From positions 1 through 26,225 of the forward strand of contig NZ_CALFIG010000166.1 in the NCBI RefSeq assembly GCF_937876455.1: a stretch of DNA of 26,225 nt. The letters run 5' to 3'. The notes under the pieces are model-generated. The model was not told the DNA's origin. It saw only the letters and a program-made list of their open reading frames with translations, and made no database searches. A program made the position numbers and the translations under genes. The number at the start of each line of letters is the position of its first letter. Position 1 is the stretch's first letter. Below, piece after piece: positions 1 to 7,273 of this stretch. The DNA comes from an uncultured Flavobacterium sp. (GTDB taxonomy: Bacteria; Bacteroidota; Bacteroidia; Flavobacteriales; Flavobacteriaceae).

Positions 1-801
1 TCTTCGTTTTACACGTTGCCCTGCTCGTACTTTGTATTTGCTTAAATGCGCATATAATGTCAAATAGCCATATCCGTGCAAAATTTCAATATGATTTCCA
101 TAACCCGAAAGCGAAGCATCTGCTTTTTTTACAACCCCATCTCCCGTGGCATAAATAGGCGTGCCATTTCTTGCCGAAAAGTCCATGCCCTTATGAAACT
201 TTTTAATTTTTGTAAAAGGATCGCTTCGGTACCCAAAACCTGAGGCCATTTGCTTCAAATCTTCATTTTTCACTGGTTGAATAGCCGGAATAGCCGCCAG
301 CAATTGCTCTTTTTGTTTTGCTAGTTTTGTTACTTCATCTAAAGAAACAGATTGAATAGCAAGCGCTTTCATAATTTCATCTACTTTTTTAGAAGAAGCA
401 ATGACTAATTCACTCGTGTTAAATCCTTCCAAATCTTTGTACCTATTTGCACCACCCATGCCTGCTCTTCGCTCTTCTTCCTTGATAGGTGCACTGTTAA
501 AATATACGCGATATATGTTGTTGTCCCGTTCTTCAATAGCCGTTAATGTCTCGTCCATTAATGCCATTTTATTGCGCAATAATTGGTAATTTAATTGCAT
601 CGTTTCTAACTCTCTAGCCTGTAATTTCGTTTTTGGCGTTTCAAAAAATGACGTGTTAGCTAAAATGAAAAAACACAGAAAACCAAATAGGGCAGAGGCT
701 GCTAAAAATAATAATACATATCCAAATTTTTGCCCTCTTTTAGGAATAATCCTTTTAAAAGCTAATTTTTCAGAATCGTAATAAAATTTTACCTTCGCCA
801 T
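1..801 (-). CDS. M23 family metallopeptidase, membrane-anchored (3'-truncated by window edge)
   Basis: This is a peptidoglycan endopeptidase or hydrolase-activator type protein of the LytM/M23 family, probably cleaving cell-wall peptide cross-links in the periplasm. The ATG complements 799-801 and 267 residues are visible before the window edge. Residues 1-25 are basic and cytoplasmic, about 26-48 form one transmembrane segment, and about 55-170 are a polar, coiled-coil-like linker. The M23 domain starts near residue 185. It shows the zinc ligands H203 and D207 (HKGMDF) and the catalytic His of YAHL (H252). The final HxH zinc motif (usually HLH) must lie beyond position 1, so catalytic competence cannot be confirmed. 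The gene is divergent from alaS. A short inverted repeat, GTTAC-n6-GTAAC (829-844), lies 27 nt upstream of the ATG and could be regulatory. The family call is firm; the exact substrate bond is unknown. Confidence 0.9.
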   Translation of the reverse strand, partial: MAKVKFYYDSEKLAFKRIIPKRGQKFGYVLLFLAASALFGFLCFFILANTSFFETPKTKLQARELETMQLNYQLLRNKMALMDETLTAIEERDNNIYRVYFNSAPIKEEERRAGMGGANRYKDLEGFNTSELVIASSKKVDEIMKALAIQSVSLDEVTKLAKQKEQLLAAIPAIQPVKNEDLKQMASGFGYRSDPFTKIKKFHKGMDFSARNGTPIYATGDGVVKKADASLSGYGNHIEILHGYGYLTLYAHLSKYKVRAGQRVKRR

Positions 802-914
802 TACTAAAAATATACTATTTTTGTGCTCGTTACCACAAAGTAACAACTATTATACGGAAAAACTATAAAAATGTTTCAATTTTGAAGCAGATATTTAGTG
901 AATAAAGTACTTTT

Positions 915-957
915 AGTCCTGCTGTCCGCTATACAAGGTGCCGCTACCATCAGGGCT
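915..957. repeat. candidate dispersed hairpin repeat (43 bp)
   Basis: The ends AGTCCTG (915-921) and CAGGGCT (951-957) pair over 7 positions with one G-U. Read on the minus strand, the unit carries two copies of TAGCGG. It is more GC-rich than its surroundings. The motif pair (AGCCCTGAT...AGCGG...AGCGGACAGCAGGACT on the minus strand) resembles intergenic repeats I recall from Flavobacterium genomes. That is memory, not a search result, and no second copy occurs in this window. Confidence 0.5.
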
Positions 958-992
958 ATACTTGACGTATAGTATAAAAATATAATATCCCG

Positions 993-1164
993 TTGGGTGT
1001 AATTGTTAAAAACGTCTGTTCGAGTTTTTTTTGTACAGAGAAACGGAACAAAAAATATATCGAGAACCGTTTTTGTCTCAAATTTTTCGTATTCTCGATA
1101 CGATTTTCGATAGAAAATCACTCGAACTGACGAAAAATTATCATCAAAAACTAATTACACCCAA
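993..1164. repeat. 172-bp nested inverted-repeat element (MITE-like or REP-like)
   Basis: The outer ends are a perfect 12-bp inverted repeat, TTGGGTGTAATT (993-1004) and AATTACACCC AA (1153-1164). Inside lies a second pair, CGTCTGTTCGAGT (1013-1025) and ACTCGAACTGACG (1120-1132), matching at 12 of 13 positions. A third pair is TATCGAGAA (1058-1066) with TTCTCGATA (1092-1100). A local hairpin GATTTTC-GATA-GAAAATC occupies 1102-1119. No transposase is present and no clear target-site duplication is seen. The nesting is well beyond chance, so I read it as a non-autonomous mobile or structured repeat. Confidence 0.7.
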
Positions 1165-1227
1165 TGAGTAAAACATAATTTGTTTGAAGGTTATACTTTA
1201 AACACATAATTTTTTAAACACATAAAA

Positions 1228-3891
1228 ATGACATCACAAGATATCAGAAAAGCCTATTTACAATTTTTTGAAAGCAAAGGACATCTTATTGTTCCTTCTG
1301 CACCCATTGTATTAAAAGACGACCCCACCTTGATGTTTAACAACTCAGGAATGGCACAGTTTAAAGAATTTTTCTTAGGAAACGGAACACCAAAGAGTCA
1401 ACGAATAGCTGATACGCAAAAATGTTTACGTGTTTCAGGAAAGCACAATGACTTAGAAGACGTCGGGTTTGATACCTATCACCATACGATGTTTGAAATG
1501 TTAGGCAACTGGTCATTTGGTGATTATTTCAAAAAAGAGGCTTTAGCTTGGGCATGGGAATTTCTTACTGAAGTTTTGAAATTAGATAAAGACCGTTTAT
1601 ATGTTTCAGTATTCGAAGGAAATCCTGCTGAAAATGTGCCTTTTGATCAAGAAGCTTTTGATATTTGGAAACAATATGTATCTGAAGATCGCATCATTTT
1701 AGGAAATAAAAAAGATAACTTCTGGGAAATGGGCGACCAAGGTCCTTGTGGTCCGTGCTCAGAAATTCATATCGATTTAAGATCAGATGTGGAGCGTGCC
1801 GCTATTTCTGGAAGAGATTTAGTAAATGCCGATCATCCGCAAGTGGTAGAAATTTGGAATAACGTTTTTATGGAATTCAACCGTAAAGCAGATGGCTCAT
1901 TAGAAAAATTACCAGCACAACACGTAGACACCGGAATGGGATTTGAGCGTTTGTGTATGGCAATGCAAAATGTAACTTCAAATTATGATACAGATGTGTT
2001 TACGCCGCTTATCGCAAAAGTTTCAGCAATTACAGGATTAAAATATACTTCTAACGAAGTTAAAAATATAAGTGAAGAACAAAACAAAACCAACATAGCT
2101 ATTCGTGTGGTTGTAGATCACGTGCGTGCGGTAGCTTTTGCTATTGCAGATGGACAATTACCATCGAATACGGGTGCTGGTTATGTAATTCGTAGAATTT
2201 TACGTCGTGCTGTTCGTTACGGCTTCACGTTTTTAGGAACAAACGAACCTTTCATTAATAAATTAGTGGAAGTTTTAGCCAATCAAATGGGTGAATTTTT
2301 CCCAGAAATAAAAGCACAACAACAATTGGTAACCAATGTAATTCGTGAAGAAGAAGCGTCTTTCTTAAGAACTTTAGAACAAGGTTTACAATTGTTAGAT
2401 AAAGTAGTTGCTGAAACTTCAGGAAAAGAAGTTTCGGGTGCCAAAGCATTTGAATTGTATGACACCTTTGGTTTTCCAATTGACTTAACAGCTTTAATTC
2501 TTCGCGAAAAAGGGTATTCGTTCAATGAAACTGAATTTGAAACCGAATTACAAAAACAAAAAGCACGTTCTCGTGCAGCATCTGAAATTTCTACAGAAGA
2601 TTGGTCGGTTTTAATTCCTGGAAATGTGGAAACATTTGTAGGTTATGACCAAACAGAAAGTGAAGTGAAAATTACCAGAATTCGTAAAGTAGATTCTAAG
2701 AAAGACGGAATTTTATACCAAATTGTTTTAGACACAACACCTTTTTATCCAGAAGGAGGGGGGCAAGTAGGCGATAAAGGAGTATTAGTTTTAGCAAATG
2801 GCTCTAGCGATAGTGAACAGGCGAAGCAAACCATTGAAATCATCGATACCAGAAAAGAAAATAATTTAATTTTACATTTTGCTAAGCGATTACCTGAAAA
2901 TGTAAATGCTGTTTTTACGGCTAAAGTAAACACCGATTTAAGAACTTCGACTTCTAAAAATCATTCTGCAACACACTTGATGCACTTGGCTTTGCGAACT
3001 ATTTTAGGAACGCATGTAGAACAAAAAGGAAGTTTGGTAAATGCAAATTACTTACGTTTCGATTTTTCACATTTTTCTAAAGTAACCGATGAGGAATTAC
3101 GTCAGGTAGAAGCAAGTGTTAATGCGCAAATCGAAGCACAATTGCAATTAGTAGAACATCGTAATATTCCAATTAAAGAAGCATTAGATAAAGGTGCGAT
3201 GGCTTTATTTGGTGAAAAATATGGCGATAGCGTTCGAATGATTGAATTTGGCGATAGCAAAGAATTATGTGGCGGCATTCACGTGAAAAATACGGCTGAT
3301 ATTTGGCATTTTAAAATTGTTTCAGAAGGCGCTGTGGCGGCTGGAATTCGTCGTATTGAGGCAATCACGGGGGATGCGGTAAAAGCGTTCTATATGAACC
3401 AAGAAAATACCTTTTCGGAAATTAAGGAAGTATTAAAAAATCCACAAGATATTTTAAAATCAGTTGCTACCTTACAAGAGGACAATGCGAAGTTGAAAAA
3501 ACAAATTGAGCAATTACTAAAAGAAAAAGTAGACGGTTTAAAGAATGGACTAATGAACGATTTCCAAAAAATAAATGAAATTAATTTCATAGCCAAACAA
3601 GTTGATTTGTCGATGGGAGCTACAAAAGATTTAGCACAAGTCCTTGGAACTTCAAAACCAAATGCTTTTGTATTCTTAGCATCAATTGAAGATAATGCAC
3701 CAAACATTCATTGTTATATCGCTAAGGAATTAGTGGCTGAAAAAGGATTAAACGCTGGTAATATTATTAGAGAATTAGGCAAGTATATTGATGGAAATGG
3801 TGGTGGCCAACCATTCTTTGCTTCAGGAAAGGGTAAAAATGCAGAAGGAATCAAAGAGGCATTGGAGTATGTAGTCACTTTTGTTAAATAA
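1228..3891 (+). CDS. alaS: alanine--tRNA ligase
   Basis: Charges tRNA-Ala with alanine in the cytoplasm and edits mischarged Ser/Gly-tRNA-Ala. The 887 residues match the usual full length. The N-terminal class II catalytic core begins MTSQDIRKAY and contains the family signatures FNNSGMAQFK and the HTMFEMLGNWSFGDYF block. The editing domain has its zinc motifs HSATH (579-583) and CGGIH (681-685). A coiled-coil stretch lies around 740-775, and the C-terminal DHHA1-like domain ends with GNGGGQPFFASGKG. The usual editing motif is CGGTH; here Thr is replaced by Ile, but Cys681 and His685 are kept. The start ATG is preceded by an AT-rich leader with no Shine-Dalgarno. The gene appears monocistronic, with an intrinsic terminator at 3914. 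Confidence 0.98.
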   Translation: MTSQDIRKAYLQFFESKGHLIVPSAPIVLKDDPTLMFNNSGMAQFKEFFLGNGTPKSQRIADTQKCLRVSGKHNDLEDVGFDTYHHTMFEMLGNWSFGDYFKKEALAWAWEFLTEVLKLDKDRLYVSVFEGNPAENVPFDQEAFDIWKQYVSEDRIILGNKKDNFWEMGDQGPCGPCSEIHIDLRSDVERAAISGRDLVNADHPQVVEIWNNVFMEFNRKADGSLEKLPAQHVDTGMGFERLCMAMQNVTSNYDTDVFTPLIAKVSAITGLKYTSNEVKNISEEQNKTNIAIRVVVDHVRAVAFAIADGQLPSNTGAGYVIRRILRRAVRYGFTFLGTNEPFINKLVEVLANQMGEFFPEIKAQQQLVTNVIREEEASFLRTLEQGLQLLDKVVAETSGKEVSGAKAFELYDTFGFPIDLTALILREKGYSFNETEFETELQKQKARSRAASEISTEDWSVLIPGNVETFVGYDQTESEVKITRIRKVDSKKDGILYQIVLDTTPFYPEGGGQVGDKGVLVLANGSSDSEQAKQTIEIIDTRKENNLILHFAKRLPENVNAVFTAKVNTDLRTSTSKNHSATHLMHLALRTILGTHVEQKGSLVNANYLRFDFSHFSKVTDEELRQVEASVNAQIEAQLQLVEHRNIPIKEALDKGAMALFGEKYGDSVRMIEFGDSKELCGGIHVKNTADIWHFKIVSEGAVAAGIRRIEAITGDAVKAFYMNQENTFSEIKEVLKNPQDILKSVATLQEDNAKLKKQIEQLLKEKVDGLKNGLMNDFQKINEINFIAKQVDLSMGATKDLAQVLGTSKPNAFVFLASIEDNAPNIHCYIAKELVAEKGLNAGNIIRELGKYIDGNGGGQPFFASGKGKNAEGIKEALEYVVTFVK

Positions 3892-3913
3892 GAAATGAAA
3901 TAATTATACATGG

Positions 3914-3951
3914 AGTCCTGATTTGTTATAACATTTCAGGATTTCTTTTTT
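3914..3951 (+). terminator. intrinsic terminator downstream of alaS
   Basis: AGTCCTGA (3914-3921) pairs with TCAGGATT (3936-3943), including one G-U, and is followed by TTTCTTTTTT. The 14-nt loop is AT-rich. It lies 23 nt past the alaS stop codon. Confidence 0.75.
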
Positions 3952-3956
3952 AGTAT

Positions 3957-3964
3957 TACTTTTG
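3957..3964 (+). promoter_or_regulatory. candidate -7 box for the GSCFA gene
   Basis: TACTTTTG fits the Bacteroidota -7 consensus TAnnTTTG and sits 38 nt before the ATG at 4003, just after the alaS terminator. No TTG is found at the expected upstream distance, so this is a half-match. Confidence 0.4.
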
Positions 3965-4002
3965 AATAAAATTGACACATTTTCAAATCGACACATAAAC
4001 AT

Positions 4003-4959
4003 ATGAACTTTTCTACTAAAATTCCAATTAATTATTCCAATCATCCTATAAGCTATGATTCAAAAATCATGTTATTGGGTTCTTGTTTTGCAACAAATAT
4101 TGGTGAGAAATTTGACTATTTTAAGTTTCAAGCTGCTACAAATCCGTTTGGCATTATTTTTAATCCGGTTTCTTTAGCTAAACTGATTGAACGGTGTGTT
4201 CAAAAAAACTATTTTACTGAGGATGATATTTTCTTTCATAACGAATTGTGGCATTGTTATGAAGTACATTCCGAATTATCTAATTCTGATAAAGATGCAT
4301 TTTTAGAAACTTTAAACGATTTAATCAATTCAGCAAATAATCAATTCACCGATTTAACACACATCATAATTACGCTAGGAACATCTTGGGTTTACAGAAA
4401 TATTGAAACCAATGCTATTGTTGCAAACTGTCACAAAGTGCCGCAAAAGGAGTTTGTAAAAGAATTGTTGTCTCCAGAAAGCATAGCACAAAGTATAGAA
4501 TCCATTTTTTTGAATATCTCGGTGATAAATCCAACGTGCAACTTCATTTTTACCGTTTCGCCAGTGCGTCATATAAAAGATGGGTTTGTAGAAAATACAC
4601 TAAGTAAAGCCCATTTAATTACAGCATTACATAAAGCAATCATCCATCACCCATTACCCACCACTTATTTCCCGTCATATGAAATCATGATGGATGAATT
4701 ACGTGATTATCGCTTTTATGCCGAAGATATGTTACATCCAAGTCAAACGGCTATTGATTATATTTGGGAACAATTTAGTGATTTTGCTTTTAGTAGCGAT
4801 ACAAAAAACCTACTTAAAGAAGTAGAAAGTATACAAAAAAGAATGGCTCACAAATCGTTTCAACCACAATCGGAGAGCCATAAACTATTTAAACAGAAAT
4901 TAGCAAGTGATTGCCAATCATTACAAACTAAATTTCCTTTTATGCAATTTGAATTATAA
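4003..4959 (+). CDS. GSCFA domain-containing protein (SGNH-hydrolase-like)
   Basis: A 318-residue protein with the naming motif of the GSCFA family, LLGSCFATNIGEKF, at residues 24-37. The family is typical of Bacteroidota and its biological role is not established. I see features of an SGNH/GDSL-type hydrolase. Ser27 sits in the GSCFA motif, an ITLGTSWVYR block lies at 123-132, FTVSPVRHI at 183-191, and DMLHPS (D242, H245) resembles the Asp-x-x-His pair of that fold. A Ser27-Asp242-His245 triad is therefore an inference. There is no signal peptide, so it is probably cytoplasmic. Its last 6 bases overlap the end of the convergent rhodanese gene, and no terminator separates the two. Length is normal for the family. 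Confidence 0.9.
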   Translation: MNFSTKIPINYSNHPISYDSKIMLLGSCFATNIGEKFDYFKFQAATNPFGIIFNPVSLAKLIERCVQKNYFTEDDIFFHNELWHCYEVHSELSNSDKDAFLETLNDLINSANNQFTDLTHIIITLGTSWVYRNIETNAIVANCHKVPQKEFVKELLSPESIAQSIESIFLNISVINPTCNFIFTVSPVRHIKDGFVENTLSKAHLITALHKAIIHHPLPTTYFPSYEIMMDELRDYRFYAEDMLHPSQTAIDYIWEQFSDFAFSSDTKNLLKEVESIQKRMAHKSFQPQSESHKLFKQKLASDCQSLQTKFPFMQFEL

Positions 4960-5262
4960 TTTTTGCGCTAAGCTATTCCAGCCACCACCATTAATGCATT
5001 CTATTCCGTTTTGTTTTAAAATAGACGTAGCTTGACCGCTTCGCATACCAGAACGACAACAAGCGATAACAGGCTTGTTTAATTTCTTAATGTCATCAAT
5101 TTTAGAGGAAATAATTTGTAGAGGAATGTTTTTAGAATCTTTAATATGCCCTTCGGCAAATTCTTCATACGTTCGTACATCAATAATAACAGCGCCTTTT
5201 GCTACAAATTCTGTAATTTCATTGGATTTATTTCCTAATCCTAAAATATCAAGTAACCCCAT
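4954..5262 (-). CDS. single-domain rhodanese-like protein
   Basis: A 102-residue sulfurtransferase-type domain, likely cytoplasmic. It shows the usual core: IIDVRTYEEFAEGHI near residues 26-40 and the active-site loop CRSGMRS with nucleophile Cys69, followed by GGGWNSL near the C-terminus. Single-domain rhodaneses move sulfane sulfur (persulfide) between thiols; the physiological donor and acceptor cannot be read from sequence. It begins MGLLDILGLG, with no export signal. Its 3' end overlaps the convergent GSCFA gene by 6 bases. A good promoter match lies at 5279-5307. A perfect palindrome (5306-5325) overlaps its -33 element, suggesting control by a dimeric regulator. Confidence 0.92.
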   Translation of the reverse strand: MGLLDILGLGNKSNEITEFVAKGAVIIDVRTYEEFAEGHIKDSKNIPLQIISSKIDDIKKLNKPVIACCRSGMRSGQATSILKQNGIECINGGGWNSLAQKL

Positions 5263-5278
5263 GTGTATTGTTTTTTAT

Positions 5279-5307
5279 CAAAAATACACGGAATGCAATT
5301 AATGCAA
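5279..5307 (-). promoter_or_regulatory. promoter of the rhodanese gene
   Basis: On the minus strand TTG (complement of 5305-5307) is followed after 18 nt by TATTTTTG (complement of 5279-5286). This matches the Bacteroidota consensus TTG-N17-21-TAnnTTTG. The box ends 16 nt before the ATG, so the leader would be very short. Confidence 0.65.
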
Positions 5308-5325
5308 TGTAACAAAGGTTACATT
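5306..5325. promoter_or_regulatory. palindrome overlapping the rhodanese promoter (candidate operator)
   Basis: AATGTAAC (5306-5313), AAAG, GTTACATT (5318-5325) is a perfect 8-bp inverted repeat with a 4-bp spacer. It starts at the stop codon of the aromatic amino acid hydroxylase and overlaps the -33 TTG of the rhodanese promoter. There is no following T-run on the minus strand, so an operator fits better than a terminator. The half-site TGTAAC resembles Crp/Fnr-superfamily half-sites, which is only suggestive. Confidence 0.45.
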
Positions 5326-7079
5326 TATACTAATTCTGGAAAAATAAGTTCAATGCCATTTGATATTAGAAGGGATACTTCTGGTCTAATTTTTTTTAGA
5401 TGTTCTAAATGGTGAAGTACTTTTTCGAGTAACTCATTGTTGTTTATTGCATGTGCTATCTCAGCTATTTCAACACTTAACAGCCAATCATTACTGTGCT
5501 TTGAAGCTACTTCAGAAAATAATTGTTCTAGCGTTAATGGAGCTGTTTTGTTCTCTCTTATATTTCTAACATGCTGATACAATTGTTCCAATTCTTCTCT
5601 CGCTGCAGATTTTTTTTGTTTGATAGTATGACTTGAAGGCACATGGCTAATCATGTCAAAGCTGTTTACATCAGCAGGACCAGCATACGCAGAAATTACT
5701 TCTTTACCTACGGCCATATCATAAATACCCCATTCAGGTTGAAATAGAATAGTATCGCCTTGAGAAACAGTACAGTTTTTAAATTTGATGAGTACAATTT
5801 TCCCTTGAATATTTCGAGTGCCTGTAATGATTTCCCCAGTTACTTTAATATTTCCTTCAAATTCTAAAGTGACTTGTTCGCCTTCATAGATTGCATACGC
5901 ACTTAAATCTCTTGGGCTCATATCCTCAATAGCAATATTAATGCCTTTTAGTTTTCCTATTGGAGAACCAAAACCCTCTGCGTGGTATTCCGTTCCATGA
6001 CCTACAAGTTCTTTTTCACGATAGGCTAGTGCTGTTTTTCCTGTTGTTTGAACATATACAGGTTTTCCATCATGTGCAATAATATTAGAAAAAACACCTG
6101 AAACTTGTAAGCCTGTGCTTAATTCAATTGTGCCTAATGATTTAGAATCAATTAATTTTTGAATGCCGCTTAATCCGCCTTTTCGTAAAGCCATTGAATT
6201 TGCAAATTCTTCCAATACCATACTCAATTTTGCAAAATCAGGTGTAACAAAAAGCTGTGGTTGAGGTTTGGTTATATCAAAGCTCACATCGGCGGCCTCT
6301 ATTGAATAAGGTATTTTTTTAACATTATCTGTCATGCACCACGCACTTTCTCCAATAGAAGATAATAATCCTGCACCATAAATTTTAGGATTGTCTGGAG
6401 TTCCAATTAATCCATATTCTACGGTCCACCAATGTAAGTTTCTAATTCGAGACATCTCTGAAAGTTCACCCATATTTGTTTGTAAGAAATCAACTTGCGC
6501 TTCTGCTTTCTGGATTTCTTCTTCAGGTGTGTCTTCAGCTTCTTTCAGTATAGAGAGTAAACGAATGGCTTCATAAAGTTCATAATCTCGAGCTGAAGAA
6601 ATAGCTTTACAGCCAATCTCTCCAAAACGCCTTAAATATTCTGCATATTCAGGATTGGCAATTATGGGAGCATGTCCAGCACCTTCATGAATAATGTCTG
6701 GTGCGGGTGTGTATTCTATGTGTTCTAATTGACGAATATCACAAGCAATTACCAAAACATTATAGGCCTGAAATTCCATAAATGCATTGGGTGGAATAAA
6801 ACCGTCAACAGCTACCGCAGCCCAACCAATTTCTTTTAATATTCTATTCATTCCATACATGTTTGGAATGTTGTCAATAGAAATACCTGTTTGACGTAAG
6901 CCATCAAGATATGAATTGTGTGCTACTTTCCCCAGATATGAAACATTTTTTCGCATGACATAGCGCCATACGGCTTGGTTTATGGATGTATAATCTTCAT
7001 AATGCTGAGGAATAATAAATTGCTTTAAATGAGCTGGTAATCTATCAATCAATGGATTACTTTCAAACTGTGCTTCCAT
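5325..7079 (-). CDS. aromatic amino acid hydroxylase (phenylalanine 4-monooxygenase-like), long form
   Basis: A pterin-dependent, non-haem iron monooxygenase, expected to hydroxylate phenylalanine (possibly tryptophan or tyrosine) using tetrahydrobiopterin and O2 in the cytoplasm. The iron facial triad is complete: H131 and H136 in PDIIHEGAGHAP, and E221 in WWTVEYGLIG. The catalytic domain spans about residues 30-320. At 584 residues it is much longer than the roughly 260-300 residue bacterial PhhA and lacks the N-terminal ACT domain of animal enzymes. Instead it has about 250 extra C-terminal residues: a beta-rich part, about 330-470, and a helical tail. This long form occurs in Bacteroidota. 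Substrate choice is not decidable here. It seems monocistronic. Its 5' region is AT-rich with a weak TAATTTTA box. Confidence 0.9.
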   Translation of the reverse strand: MEAQFESNPLIDRLPAHLKQFIIPQHYEDYTSINQAVWRYVMRKNVSYLGKVAHNSYLDGLRQTGISIDNIPNMYGMNRILKEIGWAAVAVDGFIPPNAFMEFQAYNVLVIACDIRQLEHIEYTPAPDIIHEGAGHAPIIANPEYAEYLRRFGEIGCKAISSARDYELYEAIRLLSILKEAEDTPEEEIQKAEAQVDFLQTNMGELSEMSRIRNLHWWTVEYGLIGTPDNPKIYGAGLLSSIGESAWCMTDNVKKIPYSIEAADVSFDITKPQPQLFVTPDFAKLSMVLEEFANSMALRKGGLSGIQKLIDSKSLGTIELSTGLQVSGVFSNIIAHDGKPVYVQTTGKTALAYREKELVGHGTEYHAEGFGSPIGKLKGINIAIEDMSPRDLSAYAIYEGEQVTLEFEGNIKVTGEIITGTRNIQGKIVLIKFKNCTVSQGDTILFQPEWGIYDMAVGKEVISAYAGPADVNSFDMISHVPSSHTIKQKKSAAREELEQLYQHVRNIRENKTAPLTLEQLFSEVASKHSNDWLLSVEIAEIAHAINNNELLEKVLHHLEHLKKIRPEVSLLISNGIELIFPELV

Positions 7080-7182
7080 AATGGGTTAGTGTTGCGTGTC
7101 GTAAAATTACGAATTTTTCATAAAAATAAAAAATAATTATCATATTCATAATAACTCTTTTTATTTAGCTTATTTTATTGCG

Positions 7183-7206
7183 TAATTAAAAGTGACTTTT
7201 TAATTA
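7183..7206. repeat. AT-rich inverted repeat upstream of the hydroxylase gene
   Basis: TAATTAAAA (7183-7191), GTGACT, TTTTAATTA (7198-7206) is a perfect 9-bp inverted repeat. It lies about 105 bp upstream of the hydroxylase ATG and next to the terminator at 7209-7249. It could be an operator or part of the terminator region. In AT-rich DNA the significance is modest. Confidence 0.3.
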
Positions 7207-7208
7207 TT

Positions 7209-7249
7209 AAAAAGAAAATAAGCTATTTCTGTTAGCAGAAATAGCTTAT
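7209..7249 (-). terminator. intrinsic terminator for the hutU-DUF4136 operon
   Basis: A perfect 14-bp stem (7218-7231 with 7236-7249) has the 4-nt loop TTAG. Read on the minus strand it is followed by a T-rich tract (complement of 7209-7217). It lies 24 bp past the DUF4136 stop codon. Confidence 0.9.
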
Positions 7250-7273
7250 AAGTAATACTTTATGTGAGGCTAA

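Larger units (their letters stand above)
802..1227. other. 426-bp intergenic region with two candidate dispersed repeats
   Basis: This divergent region between the M23 peptidase gene and alaS has no credible coding sequence. It holds a TAnnTTTG-like box on the plus strand (TATTTTTG, 816-823) without a matching upstream TTG. It also holds the inverted repeat 829-844, the hairpin-forming 43-bp unit 915-957, a 6-bp inverted repeat CTATAC-n5-GTATAG (956-972), and the 172-bp nested inverted-repeat element 993-1164. The last 60 bases before alaS are AT-rich and presumably contain its promoter, but I find no clean consensus match there. Confidence 0.7.

Noticed and set aside
876..1121. 81-codon open frame on the minus strand within the alaS upstream region
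   Set aside because: It runs through both repeat units, its protein has no recognisable domain, and its stop-free run is explained by palindromic AT-rich DNA.
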